From Nocardioides sp. CFH 31398 (GTDB lineage Bacteria > Actinomycetota > Actinomycetes > Propionibacteriales > Nocardioidaceae): DNA of 64,000 nt. Shown here piece after piece: positions 45,026-55,626 of this stretch. The translations under genes and the position numbers were made by a program. Each line of letters begins with the position of its first letter. The stretch's first letter is position 1. The notes below the pieces were generated by a model. That model ran no database searches and was not told where the DNA came from. It saw only the letters and a program-made list of their open reading frames with translations. Location: positions 62,001-126,000 of the forward strand of contig NZ_JAKUHT010000008.1 of assembly GCF_022436705.1 (NCBI RefSeq). Reading direction: 5' to 3'.

Positions 45026-45831
45026 CGACCGAGCGTCTGCAGGCGCTGCAGGGCGCGGTCGGGCACGAGCCGGGCCGCGGTCGTGATGAGGCGGTAGCGC
45101 CGGGTCGGCACGGACAGCGGTCGGCCCCGGAACAGGTCGTCGAGGGACTGCCGGGCCACCCGGTCGGCGTCCAGCCACAGCGGGCCGCGACCCGGGGCGA
45201 CCCCCATCCGCTGGTGGAACTCGGTGCGCACGAACCCGGGGCAGGTCACGGCCACCCGGACCCCGCGACCGGCGTACTCGGCGGCCGCCCAGGTGCTGAA
45301 CCGGACCAGCCACGCCTTCGCCGCGCCGTAGGTGCCCCGGGGCAGGAAGGCCGCGACGCTCGCGACGTTCAGCACCGCGCCGTGGCCGCGCTCGGTCATG
45401 GGCCCGAGGGCGGCGTGGGTGAGCCGCATGGGCGCGGTCACGAGGAGGTCCAGCATCGTCTGCTCCTGCTCGACGTCGTGGTCGAGGAAGCGGCCGCGCA
45501 GGCCGGCGCCCGCGTTGTTGACGAGCACCGACACGGGCCGGTCCGGCTCGGCGAGGCGGCGCTCGACCAGCCCCAGCTCGAGCGGGTCGCTCAGGTCGGC
45601 GGCGAGGACCTCGACCTGGACGCCGTACGCCGAGCGCAGGCCGGAGGCGACCGTCGCGAGCCGGTCGGCGTCCCGGGCGACGAGCACGAGGTCGTGACCC
45701 CGCTCCGCGAGCTGCCGGGCGAACGACCACCCGAGGCCGGCGGTGGCGCCGGTGACGAGGGCCGTCCCGGGCCGCTCGGCACCGGTCCCGCCGGCGCCGT
45801 GGGAGGAGGGGACGGCGTCGCGCAACGGCAT
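45022..45831 (-). CDS. Short-chain dehydrogenase/reductase
   Basis: The protein has 269 residues. It has the Rossmann loop TGATAGLG, NNAG, the catalytic Ser region LNVASVAAFLP and the Y-x3-K pair YGAAK, then a C-terminal extension. It resembles the DltE/YqjQ-like group; the substrate is unknown. The ATG at 45831 was preferred to an in-frame one 25 codons upstream because AAGGTGGGA lies just before it. Confidence 0.88.
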   Translation of the reverse strand: MPLRDAVPSSHGAGGTGAERPGTALVTGATAGLGWSFARQLAERGHDLVLVARDADRLATVASGLRSAYGVQVEVLAADLSDPLELGLVERRLAEPDRPVSVLVNNAGAGLRGRFLDHDVEQEQTMLDLLVTAPMRLTHAALGPMTERGHGAVLNVASVAAFLPRGTYGAAKAWLVRFSTWAAAEYAGRGVRVAVTCPGFVRTEFHQRMGVAPGRGPLWLDADRVARQSLDDLFRGRPLSVPTRRYRLITTAARLVPDRALQRLQTLGR

Positions 45832-45917
45832 CGTCCCACCTTGGTGGCCCCGGGCCCGGCGCACAAGATCGGACACCGCATCGGCGAGGGCCGTGTCTCG
45901 GGGCATGATGGGTCGCG

Positions 45918-46688
45918 ATGACCACCTGCCTCGCGATCGCCAACCAGAAGGGCGGCGTCGCCAAGACGACGTCCGTCGCCTCCCTCGGGGCCGCGCTCGC
46001 CGAGCTCGGGTCCTCCGTGCTGCTGGTCGACCTCGACCCGCAGGCCTGCCTGACGTTCTCGCTGGGCATCGACCCGGAGGACGTCGAGGTGTCCGTCCAC
46101 CACGTCCTCACGCAGGGCGTGGACCCCACCGAGGTCATCGTGTCGACCGAGGACGGGGTCGACCTCCTCCCCGCGACGATCGAGCTCGCCCGCGCCGAGG
46201 CCGACCTGCTCACCCGCACCGGCCGCGAGCACGTGCTCCGCACGCTGATGGAGCAGCTCGCCGAGGCCGGCGTCCACTACGACTGGGTCCTGCTGGACTG
46301 CCCGCCGTCCCTGGGGGTCCTCACCGTGGCCGCGCTGACCGCGGCCGACGGCGTCGTCGTCCCGCTGCAGTGCGAGACCCTCTCCCACCGCGGCGTGGGC
46401 CAGCTGCTGGACACCGTCCACGACGTCCGTCGCTTCACCAACCGCTCGCTCGAGGTGTGGGGCGTCCTGCCGACGCTGTACGACGGCCGCACGAACCACG
46501 CCCGCGCCGTGCTGGACACCATCTCGGAGACCTACGACCTCGAGGTGCTTCAGCCGCCGATCCCGAAGACCATCAAGTTCGCCGAGGCCCCCGCCGCCGG
46601 GCGCTCGATCCTCGCCACCGGGCGCCGCACGAAGGGCGCGCAGGCGTACCGCGAGGTCGCCGAGTCGCTGGTGAGGCGCGCCGGCTGA
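45918..46688 (+). CDS. ParA/Soj-like ATPase (orphan, Rv3213c type)
   Basis: The protein has 256 residues. It has a deviant Walker A, NQKGGVAKTTS, with Ala in place of the usual Gly; the Walker A' and B motifs are LLVDLDPQACLT and VLLDCPPSLG. The Ala form is normal for this orphan branch, which differs from the chromosome-partitioning ParA. No parB gene or parS-like site is adjacent. In mycobacteria the orthologous gene sits next to the same RNA helicase. It probably positions a cellular cargo. The ATG at 45918 has ATGGGTCG upstream. Confidence 0.88.
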   Translation: MTTCLAIANQKGGVAKTTSVASLGAALAELGSSVLLVDLDPQACLTFSLGIDPEDVEVSVHHVLTQGVDPTEVIVSTEDGVDLLPATIELARAEADLLTRTGREHVLRTLMEQLAEAGVHYDWVLLDCPPSLGVLTVAALTAADGVVVPLQCETLSHRGVGQLLDTVHDVRRFTNRSLEVWGVLPTLYDGRTNHARAVLDTISETYDLEVLQPPIPKTIKFAEAPAAGRSILATGRRTKGAQAYREVAESLVRRAG

Positions 46689-46708
46689 GCCTCGGGCGTG
46701 CGGGGGCG

Positions 46709-47506
46709 TCAGAGCGCCCGCACGCCACCCGACCCGGACACGAAGGTGGTGCCCGTCAGCACGGGCACGTGGTCGCTGGCGTCGAGCTCCGCGGCGATGT
46801 CGACGTCCGTGGCGTAGCCGCGCTCGACGAGCTCGCGCCCGCTGCCGGTGGCGCGCAGCGCACCGGCGACGTCCGCCGAGGCGCCGGCGGCCGCCCGCCA
46901 CGCGGTGAGGGCCGCGACGGCCTCGGGGGAGGCCGTCAGGTCGGGCACGGCGGCGAGGAGCGCCTCGAGCACCGCGCCGACGCCGTACAGGTCCTCGGCC
47001 GCGGGGCGCAGCGAGCCGTCGGCGGCCCACCGCTCCCCGGCGGGCACGAGGGCGACGGCGCCGCCCTCGGCGAGCCGCTCGGCGAGCCAGCCGGCGACCG
47101 CGGTGCGGTTGCGCAGGCACCCGGCGACGACGCCGGCGCAGCGCTCCGCGAGGGCGACCACCGTGGTGGCGCCGTTGGGGGAGGGCAGCACGACCCGCCG
47201 CAGGTCCGGCGGGGCGTCGCGCAGGGAGGCGGGGGACAGGCTGACGCCGCCGTGCTCGCGGGCCTCGTCGCGGCCCAGCGCCCGCACGGCCGCGTGCCGG
47301 TCGGCGTAGGTGTCAGCGTCCTCGTCGGGCGAGGACGCGCGCCAGGGCAGGACCTCGAGGCCGCGGTCGACGGCGACGCTGACGCAGGTGGTGAACGACA
47401 GGACGTCGGCGACGACCGCATAGGTGTGCCGGTCGACGACCTCCACGCCGCCGACCGGGCCCCACTCGAGGCGGACCCGGTAGGCGGACTGGTCGTACGG
47501 CGTCAC
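46709..47506 (-). CDS. 2-phosphosulfolactate phosphatase family protein (ComB-like)
   Basis: The protein has 265 residues. It has the ComB features VVADVLSFTTCVSVAVDRG and VVLPSPNGATTVVALAE, and a Glu/Asp-rich active-site region. Archaeal ComB removes phosphate from 2-phosphosulfolactate in coenzyme M synthesis. No other coenzyme M gene is nearby, so the actinobacterial substrate is uncertain. The GTG start lies 20 bases after the helicase stop, so it is probably co-transcribed with it. Confidence 0.85.
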   Translation of the reverse strand: MTPYDQSAYRVRLEWGPVGGVEVVDRHTYAVVADVLSFTTCVSVAVDRGLEVLPWRASSPDEDADTYADRHAAVRALGRDEAREHGGVSLSPASLRDAPPDLRRVVLPSPNGATTVVALAERCAGVVAGCLRNRTAVAGWLAERLAEGGAVALVPAGERWAADGSLRPAAEDLYGVGAVLEALLAAVPDLTASPEAVAALTAWRAAAGASADVAGALRATGSGRELVERGYATDVDIAAELDASDHVPVLTGTTFVSGSGGVRAL

Positions 47507-47526
47507 CGGGTCACCCGGGCCCCGGG

Positions 47527-49182
<1,656 letters not shown>

Positions 49183-49373
49183 GGTCTCGTCGCTTTCTGA
49201 GCGGGTCCGTGGGGCAGGTCCGGGTCGTTCGGAGCGGCGGGCGTGCCGTCGAGGAACTCACGGACCCACCGCGCACATGCGCCCGGCGGCAGTCCGGTGA
49301 CGGCCGCCCGGGGTCCCGTCCGGGGCGCTCCGAGGTGGGGCGCTCGCCGTACGAGCAGGGTCCAGGGTATCGG

Positions 49374-49379
49374 TAGGGT
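49374..49379 (+). promoter_or_regulatory. Candidate -10 box (TAGGGT) for leaderless ferritin-like gene
   Basis: TAGGGT ends 6 bases before the ATG at 49386. A minus-strand TACCCT (49364-49369) nearby could serve the helicase. Confidence 0.45.
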
Positions 49380-49385
49380 GCGCGC

Positions 49386-50111
49386 ATGACCGCACCAACG
49401 CCGGAGGACGACCTCGCACCCTCGGCTCCGGTGCCGGACTCCGCACTCGCCGACGACGGCTACCGGGCCGCGGTCGTCGACCTGCTGGCCGCCGTGTCGT
49501 ACGGCGAGATCTCGGCCTTCGAGCGCCTCGCCGAGGACGCCAAGCTGGCGCCGTCCCTGGCCGACATGGTCGAGCTGGGCTCGATGGCCGCGGCGCAGCT
49601 GGGGCACGTCACCGAGCTGCGCGAGCGGCTCTACGCCCTCGGCGTCGACCCCTACGAGGCCATGGAGCCGTTCCGTGAGCCGATCGACTCGTTCCACCGC
49701 CACACCGCCCCGTCGGACTGGTGGGAGGGGCTCGTCAAGGCGTACGTCGGCGACGGCCTCGCCGCGGACTTCTACTTGGAGATCGCCGGCTTCCTGGACG
49801 AGTCGACCGCCGACCTGATCACCCGCACGCTCACCGACGTCCACCACTCGGAGTTCGTCGTCGGCCGCGTCACCCAGGCCATCGAGGCGGAGCCGCCGCT
49901 CGGCGGACGCCTCGCGCTGTGGGGCCGACGGCTGATGGGGGAGGCCCTGTCACAGGCGCAGCGGGTCGCCGCCGAGCGCGAGGCGCTGCTCAACCTCGTC
50001 GCCGGCGGCGCCGGCCGACCCGGCCTCGACCTGCTCGAGATCGGCCGCATGTTCACGCGGATGACCGAGCGCCACAACGAGCGCATGGGCACCCTCGGCC
50101 TGGCCTTCTGA
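49386..50111 (+). CDS. Ferritin-like fold protein (Rv3210c type)
   Basis: The protein has 241 residues, nearly all helical. Acidic/His positions typical of a four-helix di-iron bundle are visible: E in AVSYGEISAFERL, E-L near TELRERL, and D/E plus H in LTDVHHSEFVVGRV; a final helix has ERHNERM. Whether it binds two irons and what it oxidises is unknown. A leaderless TAGGGT box precedes the ATG. It lies between the helicase and DUF3107, as in Mycobacterium. Confidence 0.78.
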   Translation: MTAPTPEDDLAPSAPVPDSALADDGYRAAVVDLLAAVSYGEISAFERLAEDAKLAPSLADMVELGSMAAAQLGHVTELRERLYALGVDPYEAMEPFREPIDSFHRHTAPSDWWEGLVKAYVGDGLAADFYLEIAGFLDESTADLITRTLTDVHHSEFVVGRVTQAIEAEPPLGGRLALWGRRLMGEALSQAQRVAAEREALLNLVAGGAGRPGLDLLEIGRMFTRMTERHNERMGTLGLAF

Positions 50112-50164
50112 AGGCCGGGCCGCCGAGCTCGCGAGGCCGCGACTGCGGGTCGGGACCTCGATCC

Positions 50165-50386
50165 TCAGCTCCGGAAGCCGACGGTGCCCTGCGACTGGGA
50201 GCCGATCTCGACGTAGGCGAGGTGGCCGGCGGGGACGAGGACGGTGCGGCCCTTCGTGTCGGTGAGCGTGAGGACGCCGGACGACGCGACGGCGTCGGCG
50301 ACCTGCTTCTGCAGCTCCTCGGCGGACACCTCGAGGTCGACGGAGAGCTCGCGGGGGGCGTTGCGGATGCCGATCTTGACGTCCAT
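50165..50386 (-). CDS. DUF3107 family small protein (TB9.4 type)
   Basis: The protein has 73 residues. The sequence MDVKIGIRNAPRELSVDLEV...VPAGHLAYVEIGSQSQGTVGFRS is characteristic of the family. It is an ATP-synthase-unrelated, beta-rich small protein of unknown function, highly conserved beside moeZ in actinobacteria. AGGAGG lies 9 bases before the ATG, one of the strongest ribosome-binding sites in the window, suggesting abundant expression. Confidence 0.9.
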   Translation of the reverse strand: MDVKIGIRNAPRELSVDLEVSAEELQKQVADAVASSGVLTLTDTKGRTVLVPAGHLAYVEIGSQSQGTVGFRS

Positions 50387-50466
50387 GGGTGGTGCCTCCT
50401 GAGGCTGGGGTGGGTGGTTCCGGGTGGGTGGTCTCGTGACCGGGTCTGGCGACGGGTCGGTCGTGC

Positions 50467-51120
50467 TCAGTCGTGCAACGGGTAGCCGCGGATGCCCCGC
50501 CAGGCGAGCCCCGACACGAGCGCCGAGGCGACCTCGAGGTCGATGCCGCCCTCGGTGTCGCCGTGCTCCGCGAGCCAGAACCGGGCGCTCACCTGGGCCA
50601 TTCCGACCAGGGACACCGCGAGCAGCCGCGACTCGGCGTGGGGCAGGTCGGTGTCGTCGTGGATGACGGCCGCGATGAGGTCGGCGCACTCGGAGGTGAC
50701 CCGGTCGACCTGGGCCCGGACTGCGGGCTCGCTGGTCAGGTCCGACTCGAACACCAGCCGGAAGGCCCCGGCCGCGTCCGCGACGTAGGAGTAGAAGACG
50801 CCCATCGCGGCCTCGACGCGCAGCCGGTTGTCCTGGGTCGAGGCCAGGGCGTCGCGGCAGTTGGCGATGACGTCGTCCGCGGCGACCTCGAGCAGCGCGA
50901 GGTACAGGTCGAGCTTGCCGGGGAAGTGCTGGTAGAGCACCGGCTTGGAGACGCCGGCGCGCTCGGCGATGTCGTCCATCGCCGCGGCGTGGTAGCCCTG
51001 CGCCACGAAGACCCCGAGGGCGGACTCGAGGAGCTGCTCGCGTCGCTCGCGCCGGGGCATGCGGACGCCGCGGCCACCCACCTCGGGGGCCGCGTCGGCA
51101 CGGGGCTGGCCTGCGGTCAC
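50467..51120 (-). CDS. TetR family transcriptional regulator
   Basis: The protein has 217 residues. The N-terminal helix-turn-helix reads REQLLESALGVFVAQGYHAAAMDDIAERAGVSKPVLYQHFPGKLDLYLALLE, a clear TetR domain; the C-terminal ligand domain is variable. It matches the Rv3208-type regulator beside DUF3107 and moeZ. The GTG at 51120 is supported by TAGGGT 7 bases upstream (51128-51133). An ATG at 51060, just before the helix-turn-helix, is the alternative. It is divergent from moeZ, so it may control moeZ, DUF3107 or itself. Confidence 0.88.
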   Translation of the reverse strand: MTAGQPRADAAPEVGGRGVRMPRRERREQLLESALGVFVAQGYHAAAMDDIAERAGVSKPVLYQHFPGKLDLYLALLEVAADDVIANCRDALASTQDNRLRVEAAMGVFYSYVADAAGAFRLVFESDLTSEPAVRAQVDRVTSECADLIAAVIHDDTDLPHAESRLLAVSLVGMAQVSARFWLAEHGDTEGGIDLEVASALVSGLAWRGIRGYPLHD

Positions 51121-51127
51121 GCCCCGA

Positions 51128-51133
51128 ACCCTA
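51128..51133 (-). promoter_or_regulatory. Candidate -10 box (TAGGGT) for leaderless TetR gene
   Basis: On the minus strand TAGGGT ends 7 bases before the GTG at 51120, supporting that start. Confidence 0.45.
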
Positions 51134-51213
51134 CCCACGGGTCACATCGGCGCCGTCCCGCGGCCGACCGGCCGCCCGGCGGCGCGGAGCGGGCGAGCCC
51201 CGGACGGGCGGCG

Positions 51214-51219
51214 TAGGTT
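51214..51219 (+). promoter_or_regulatory. Candidate -10 box (TAGGTT) for moeZ
   Basis: TAGGTT lies 85 bases before the GTG at 51305. The leader ends with the ribosome-binding site CGAGGAG. Confidence 0.4.
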
Positions 51220-51304
51220 CGGAACAAGCCTGGGAGGATCGACGTTCGCCCAGGTGCCGGACCCGTGACCGGGTCCGATCCACCGATCAACCGAGGAGTA
51301 CGAC

Positions 51305-52504
51305 GTGAGCTACCCCGCTCTCGTGGAGCCGGCAGACGAGCTGACCATCGACGAGGTGCGGCGCTACAGCCGCCACCTGATCATCCCCGACGTCGGGATG
51401 TCCGGCCAGAAGCGGCTGAAGAACGCGAAGGTGCTCGTCATCGGCGCCGGCGGCCTGGGCAGCCCCGCGCTGCTGTACCTCGCCGCCGCCGGCGTCGGCA
51501 CGCTGGGCATCGTCGAGTTCGACGAGGTCGACGAGTCCAACCTGCAGCGCCAGGTCATCCACGGCCAGTCCGACGTGGGCCGTCCCAAGGCGGTCTCGGC
51601 GCAGGAGTCCATCGCCGAGGTCAACCCGCTCGTGAACGTGGTCGTGCACTCCGAGCGTCTCGAGAACGACAACGTCTACGACATCTTCGACGGCTACGAC
51701 CTGATCGTCGACGGCACCGACAACTTCGCCACGCGCTACCTGGTCAACGACGCGGCGTACTTCAAGGGCATCCCGTACGTCTGGGGCTCGATCTACCGCT
51801 TCGACGGCCAGGCGTCGGTCTTCGCCCCGTCGATGGACGACGACGCTCCCTGCTACCGCTGCCTGTACCCCGAGCCCCCGCCGCCGGGCATGGTCCCGTC
51901 GTGCGCCGAGGGCGGCGTGCTGGGCGTGCTGTGCGCGAGCATCGGCTCGATCCAGGTCAACGAGGCCATCAAGCTGCTGACCGGCATCGGCGACCCGCTG
52001 GTGGGCAAGCTGATGATCTACGACGCCCTGGAGATGGAGTACCGCAAGCTGAAGGTCCGCAAGGACCCCAGCTGCGCGCTGTGCGGTGAGAACCCCACCG
52101 TCACCGAGCTCATCGACTACGAGTACTTCTGCGGCGCCGTCTCCGACGAGGCCGCCGAGGCCGCCGCCGACGCGACCATCTCGGTGACCACGCTCGAGCA
52201 CATGCTCAAGGAGCGCGAGGAGGGCAGCCGCGACTTCGTCCTCGTCGACGTGCGTGAGCCCAACGAGGCCGAGATCAACCACATCCCCGGCGCCGTCCTC
52301 ATCCCCAAGGGCGACTTCCTGAACGGCTCCGCGCTCGAGAAGCTGCCGTCGGACAAGCAGGTCGTCATGCACTGCAAGACCGGCGTCCGCTCCGCGGAGA
52401 CCCTCGCCATCGTGAAGGGCGCCGGCTACTCGGACGCCGTCCACGTGGGCGGGGGCGTGTCGGCCTGGGTCAACCAGATCGACCCCAGCCAGCCGTCGTA
52501 CTGA
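51305..52504 (+). CDS. moeZ: Adenylyltransferase/sulfurtransferase MoeZ
   Basis: The protein has 399 residues. The ThiF/MoeB-like adenylation domain has VLVIGAGGLGSPALLYLAAAGVG, NLQRQVIHG, and two C-x2-C pairs for zinc (CYRC ... CALC). The C-terminal rhodanese domain (from ~295) has the catalytic Cys357 in MHCKTGVRSAE. It adenylates and thiocarboxylates sulfur-carrier proteins for molybdopterin and other sulfur-containing products. Gene context (DUF3107, TetR) matches mycobacterial moeZ. Confidence 0.95.
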   Translation: MSYPALVEPADELTIDEVRRYSRHLIIPDVGMSGQKRLKNAKVLVIGAGGLGSPALLYLAAAGVGTLGIVEFDEVDESNLQRQVIHGQSDVGRPKAVSAQESIAEVNPLVNVVVHSERLENDNVYDIFDGYDLIVDGTDNFATRYLVNDAAYFKGIPYVWGSIYRFDGQASVFAPSMDDDAPCYRCLYPEPPPPGMVPSCAEGGVLGVLCASIGSIQVNEAIKLLTGIGDPLVGKLMIYDALEMEYRKLKVRKDPSCALCGENPTVTELIDYEYFCGAVSDEAAEAAADATISVTTLEHMLKEREEGSRDFVLVDVREPNEAEINHIPGAVLIPKGDFLNGSALEKLPSDKQVVMHCKTGVRSAETLAIVKGAGYSDAVHVGGGVSAWVNQIDPSQPSY

Positions 52505-52638
52505 CGCACCACGCGTGGCCGCGCGGAGGCCCGCTCGGAGAACGGTCGTGACCCGACCGTGACCCGGGCGGGCCTCGCTCGTTGAGGGGGGTGTCGTGAC
52601 CTCGGGGTCCCGGCGCCGATTCCTGGGAGGGAACCCTC

Positions 52639-53520
52639 GTGATCACGTCACCCCACGCACGTTCCACCGCACTGGGCGTCACCGCCGCGTTCGTCGGCGC
52701 CGTCGCCGCCATCGCCGTCGCCCCGCCGGCCGACGCCGCGCCGCGCTCCGACTGGGCGCCCGCCGGCTCCGCCGCGATCCACCCGGGGGTGCAGATGTAC
52801 ACCGAGGGCGCGCAGTGCACCGCGAACTTCGTGTTCACCGACGACGCCGGCAGCACGTACGTCGGGTACGCCGCCCACTGCGCCGGCACCGGTGCCGCGA
52901 CGGACACGAACGGCTGCCAGGCGGAGTCCCTGCCGCTGGGCACGCGGGTGGAGTTCGTCGAGGGGGGCTCCTTGGTCAGCGGCGGCACGCAGGTCGGCGC
53001 CGGCACGCTCGTCTACAGCAGCTGGGAGGCGATGGACCGCACCGGCGAGACCGACGAGAACGCCTGCGCGTACAACGACTTCGCCCTCGTCGAGGTGGAC
53101 GCCGCCGACGCCGGGACGGTGAACCCGAGCATCCCGTTCTGGGGCGGCCCCACCGGCATCGACTCCGACGGCGTCCCCGCGGGCGAGCAGGTCTTCAGCT
53201 ACGGCAACTCGAGCCTGCGCGGCGGCCTCGAGGTCCTCTCGCCGAAGTCCGGCGCCGCCCTGGGCGACCCGGCCGGCTCCGGCGGCTGGACCCACCCGCT
53301 CTACACGGTGACCCCCGGCGTCCCGGGTGACAGCGGGAGCGCCTTCCTGGACGCCGACGGCCAGGCCGTCGGCACCCTGTCGACCCTCGGCCTGGCCCCG
53401 CTGCCCGCCTCGAACAACATCGGCGACCTGTCGCGCGAGCTGACCTACGCCCAGCAGACCTCCGGGATCAGCGGGCTGCAGCTCGTCGAGGGCACCGAGG
53501 AGTTCACGCCCGTCCCCTGA
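52639..53520 (+). CDS. Secreted chymotrypsin-like serine protease (tandem copy 1)
   Basis: The protein has 293 residues. A signal peptide (ALGVTAAFVGAVAAIAVAPPADAA) precedes a domain with His80 (AAHC), Asp147 (NDFALV) and Ser232 (PGDSGSAFL), a complete S1-type triad. Two Cys pairs probably form disulfides (C60/C81, C93/C143). Shared landmarks with the next two genes are PGVQMYT, YVGY(A/S)AHCAGTG, NPS(I/V)P and SPK(S/T)G. Its substrate is unknown. GTG has GGGAGGG upstream. Confidence 0.85.
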   Translation: MITSPHARSTALGVTAAFVGAVAAIAVAPPADAAPRSDWAPAGSAAIHPGVQMYTEGAQCTANFVFTDDAGSTYVGYAAHCAGTGAATDTNGCQAESLPLGTRVEFVEGGSLVSGGTQVGAGTLVYSSWEAMDRTGETDENACAYNDFALVEVDAADAGTVNPSIPFWGGPTGIDSDGVPAGEQVFSYGNSSLRGGLEVLSPKSGAALGDPAGSGGWTHPLYTVTPGVPGDSGSAFLDADGQAVGTLSTLGLAPLPASNNIGDLSRELTYAQQTSGISGLQLVEGTEEFTPVP

Positions 53521-53642
53521 CCTCCGGATCGGCACCGGCCGCCCCGGCCGCCCCGGCAGCCCCGGGGCGGCACGACGGTTCGACCAGCGCCTCACCCCGT
53601 CCCCCGAACCGCCACGGCACCGGACGCCGGACGCGGAGCGAG

Positions 53643-53672
53643 ACCCGCCCGGCCGTGGGGCTGGGCGGGTTT
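53643..53672 (+). terminator. Probable intrinsic terminator between protease copies 1 and 2
   Basis: ACCCGCCC (53643-53650) pairs with GGGCGGGT (53663-53670) across a 12-base loop and is followed by TTCGT. Two more base pairs extend the stem. Copies 1 and 2 are therefore probably separate transcripts. Confidence 0.6.
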
Positions 53673-53729
53673 CGTGCGTCCGGGCGGCGGGCAGGACCAG
53701 GTCACGCCGATCCCCGCCAGGAGCCCGAG

Positions 53730-54650
53730 ATGACCGCACGCCCGCGCGCCCGCCGCGCCACCCTCGTCACCGTGGGCGCCGCCGCCCTGCTCGCCGGCGG
53801 GGTCGCCGCGCCCGTCAGCGCGGTCGCCTCCCCGGCCGGTCCCGCCACGTCGGTGGGCACCACGGCGTCCGTGCTCTCCGACCCCGACGACTGGGCCCCC
53901 GTCGACGAGGCGACCATCACCCCGGGCGTGCAGATGTACACCGAGGGTGGCCAGTGCACGTCGAACTTCGTCTTCACCGACGCCGAGGGCACCACCTACG
54001 TCGGCTACTCGGCGCACTGCGCCGGCACGGGCGAGTCCAGCGACGTCGACGGCTGCCGCAACGGCTCGCTGCCGCTCGGGACGCGGGTCGAGTTCGCCGA
54101 GGGCGGCTCCCTGGCCGAGGAGGGCACCCAGGTCGGCGGCGGCGAGCTGGTCTACTCCAGCTGGCTGACGATGGACGAGCTCGGCGAGTCGGACCCCGAC
54201 ACCTGCCTCTACAACGACTTCGCCCTCGTCGAGGTCGACACCGACGACGTCGACCAGGTCAACCCGTCCGTCCCGATCTGGGGCGGCCCGGTCGGGATCG
54301 ACAGCGACGGTCTCGCCGCGGGCGAGCAGGTCTACAGCTACGGCATGTCGTCGCTGCGCAGCGAGCTCAACCCGCTGCTCTCGCCCAAGACCGGTGCGGC
54401 GATGGGTGACGCCTCCGGGGCCTGGACCCACCCGCTCTACACCCTCTCGCCGGGCATCCCCGGCGACTCCGGCAGCGCCTTCCTCGACTCCGAGGGCGAC
54501 GCCGTGGGAAGCCTGTCGACCCTGACGATCCTGCCCATCCCCGGCGGCAACAACATCGCCGACATCAACCTCGCCCTCGGCTACGCGCAGGAGCACTCGG
54601 GCATCGAGGGCCTCGAGATGGTGGCCGGCACGGAGGACTTCTCGGGCTGA
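53730..54650 (+). CDS. Secreted chymotrypsin-like serine protease (tandem copy 2)
   Basis: The protein has 306 residues. A basic N-terminus and signal peptide (ATLVTVGAAALLAGGVAAPVSAV) are followed by a pro-like stretch and a catalytic domain with YSAHCAGTG (His), YNDFALVEV (Asp) and PGDSGSAFL (Ser). It is closest to copy 1, including IPIWGGPVGIDSDGL(A)AGEQV. The ATG at 53730 has CAGGAG upstream and was preferred over an upstream in-frame GTG in the intergenic spacer. Confidence 0.85.
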   Translation: MTARPRARRATLVTVGAAALLAGGVAAPVSAVASPAGPATSVGTTASVLSDPDDWAPVDEATITPGVQMYTEGGQCTSNFVFTDAEGTTYVGYSAHCAGTGESSDVDGCRNGSLPLGTRVEFAEGGSLAEEGTQVGGGELVYSSWLTMDELGESDPDTCLYNDFALVEVDTDDVDQVNPSVPIWGGPVGIDSDGLAAGEQVYSYGMSSLRSELNPLLSPKTGAAMGDASGAWTHPLYTLSPGIPGDSGSAFLDSEGDAVGSLSTLTILPIPGGNNIADINLALGYAQEHSGIEGLEMVAGTEDFSG

Positions 54651-54698
54651 CCCCGCCCGCGCCCGTGACCCCGCCCGCACCGGGTCGTTGGCCCTGGC

Positions 54699-55619
54699 AT
54701 GCGACCCGCCCGAGCCCTCGCCTCCGTCCTGTCCGCCGCCGCGCTGTCGGTGGCCCTCGGCCTCACCGGCGCCGCGGCGTCCGGCGCCCCCGCGACCGGC
54801 GCCCCCGCGACCGGCGCCGTCCCGGCCGCCGACACCACCGGGTCCGCGGGACGGTGGGCGCCCGCGGAGACGGCGACCATCACGCCCGGCGTCCAGATGT
54901 ACACGGCCGGCGCCCAGTGCACCGCGAACTTCGTCTTCCGCGACGCGCAGGACCGCACGTACGTCGGGTACGCCGCCCACTGCGCCGGGACGGGCGAGGC
55001 CACGGACACGAACGGCTGCCGCGCGGGCTCGCTGGAGCTGGGCACCCCGGTCCGGTTCGCCCGCGGAGGAACCCTCGCCGGCGGCGGCGAGACGGTCGGG
55101 CGCGGCACCCTCGCCTACAGCTCGTGGCAGACGATGCGGGAGGTCGGCACGAGGGCCGGCCGCATCTGCGCGAACAACGACTTCGCGCTCGTGCGCGTGC
55201 GGGCGCAGGACGTGCGGGAGGTGAACCCGTCGGTGCCGTTCTTCGGCGGTCCGACGAAGGTCGCCGACGCCCCCGCCGAGGGCACGCAGGTCTACACCTA
55301 CGGCAGCTCCAGCGTCCGTCCCACCGACGTCCTGTCGCCGAAGACCGGCCTGTCCCTCGGCGTCACGGGCCGCGGCTGGGGGTTCACGGCGTACACCGCG
55401 ACGCCCGGCATCCCCGGTGACTCCGGCAGCGGCATGCTGGACGACCAGGGCCGCGCCGTCGGCACCCTGTCGACCGTCGCGATCGCCCCGCTGCCTGCGT
55501 CGAACGGCCTCGGGTCGCTCGACGAGGAGCTGTCCTTCGCCCAGCAGCACTCCGGCATCCGCGGGCTGCGGCTGGTCAAGGGCACCGAGCCGTTCACTCC
55601 CTTCGATCCCGCCGGCTGA
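54699..55619 (+). CDS. Secreted chymotrypsin-like serine protease (tandem copy 3)
   Basis: The protein has 306 residues. Signal peptide followed by an internal GAPATGAPATGA repeat and the same fold: YAAHCAGTG (His), NNDFALVRV (Asp) and PGDSGSGML (Ser). The central region is more divergent and more basic than in copies 1 and 2 (FFGGPTKVADAP instead of W/F-GGP...DSDG). No ribosome-binding site is clear at the ATG. It lies 48 bases after copy 2 and is probably read through from it. Confidence 0.83.
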   Translation: MRPARALASVLSAAALSVALGLTGAAASGAPATGAPATGAVPAADTTGSAGRWAPAETATITPGVQMYTAGAQCTANFVFRDAQDRTYVGYAAHCAGTGEATDTNGCRAGSLELGTPVRFARGGTLAGGGETVGRGTLAYSSWQTMREVGTRAGRICANNDFALVRVRAQDVREVNPSVPFFGGPTKVADAPAEGTQVYTYGSSSVRPTDVLSPKTGLSLGVTGRGWGFTAYTATPGIPGDSGSGMLDDQGRAVGTLSTVAIAPLPASNGLGSLDEELSFAQQHSGIRGLRLVKGTEPFTPFDPAG

Positions 55620-55626
55620 CGCTCGC

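Noticed and set aside
45918..46688. Chromosome partition locus
   Set aside because: The ParA is of the orphan A-K-T-T type, and neither parB nor a parS-like site is adjacent.
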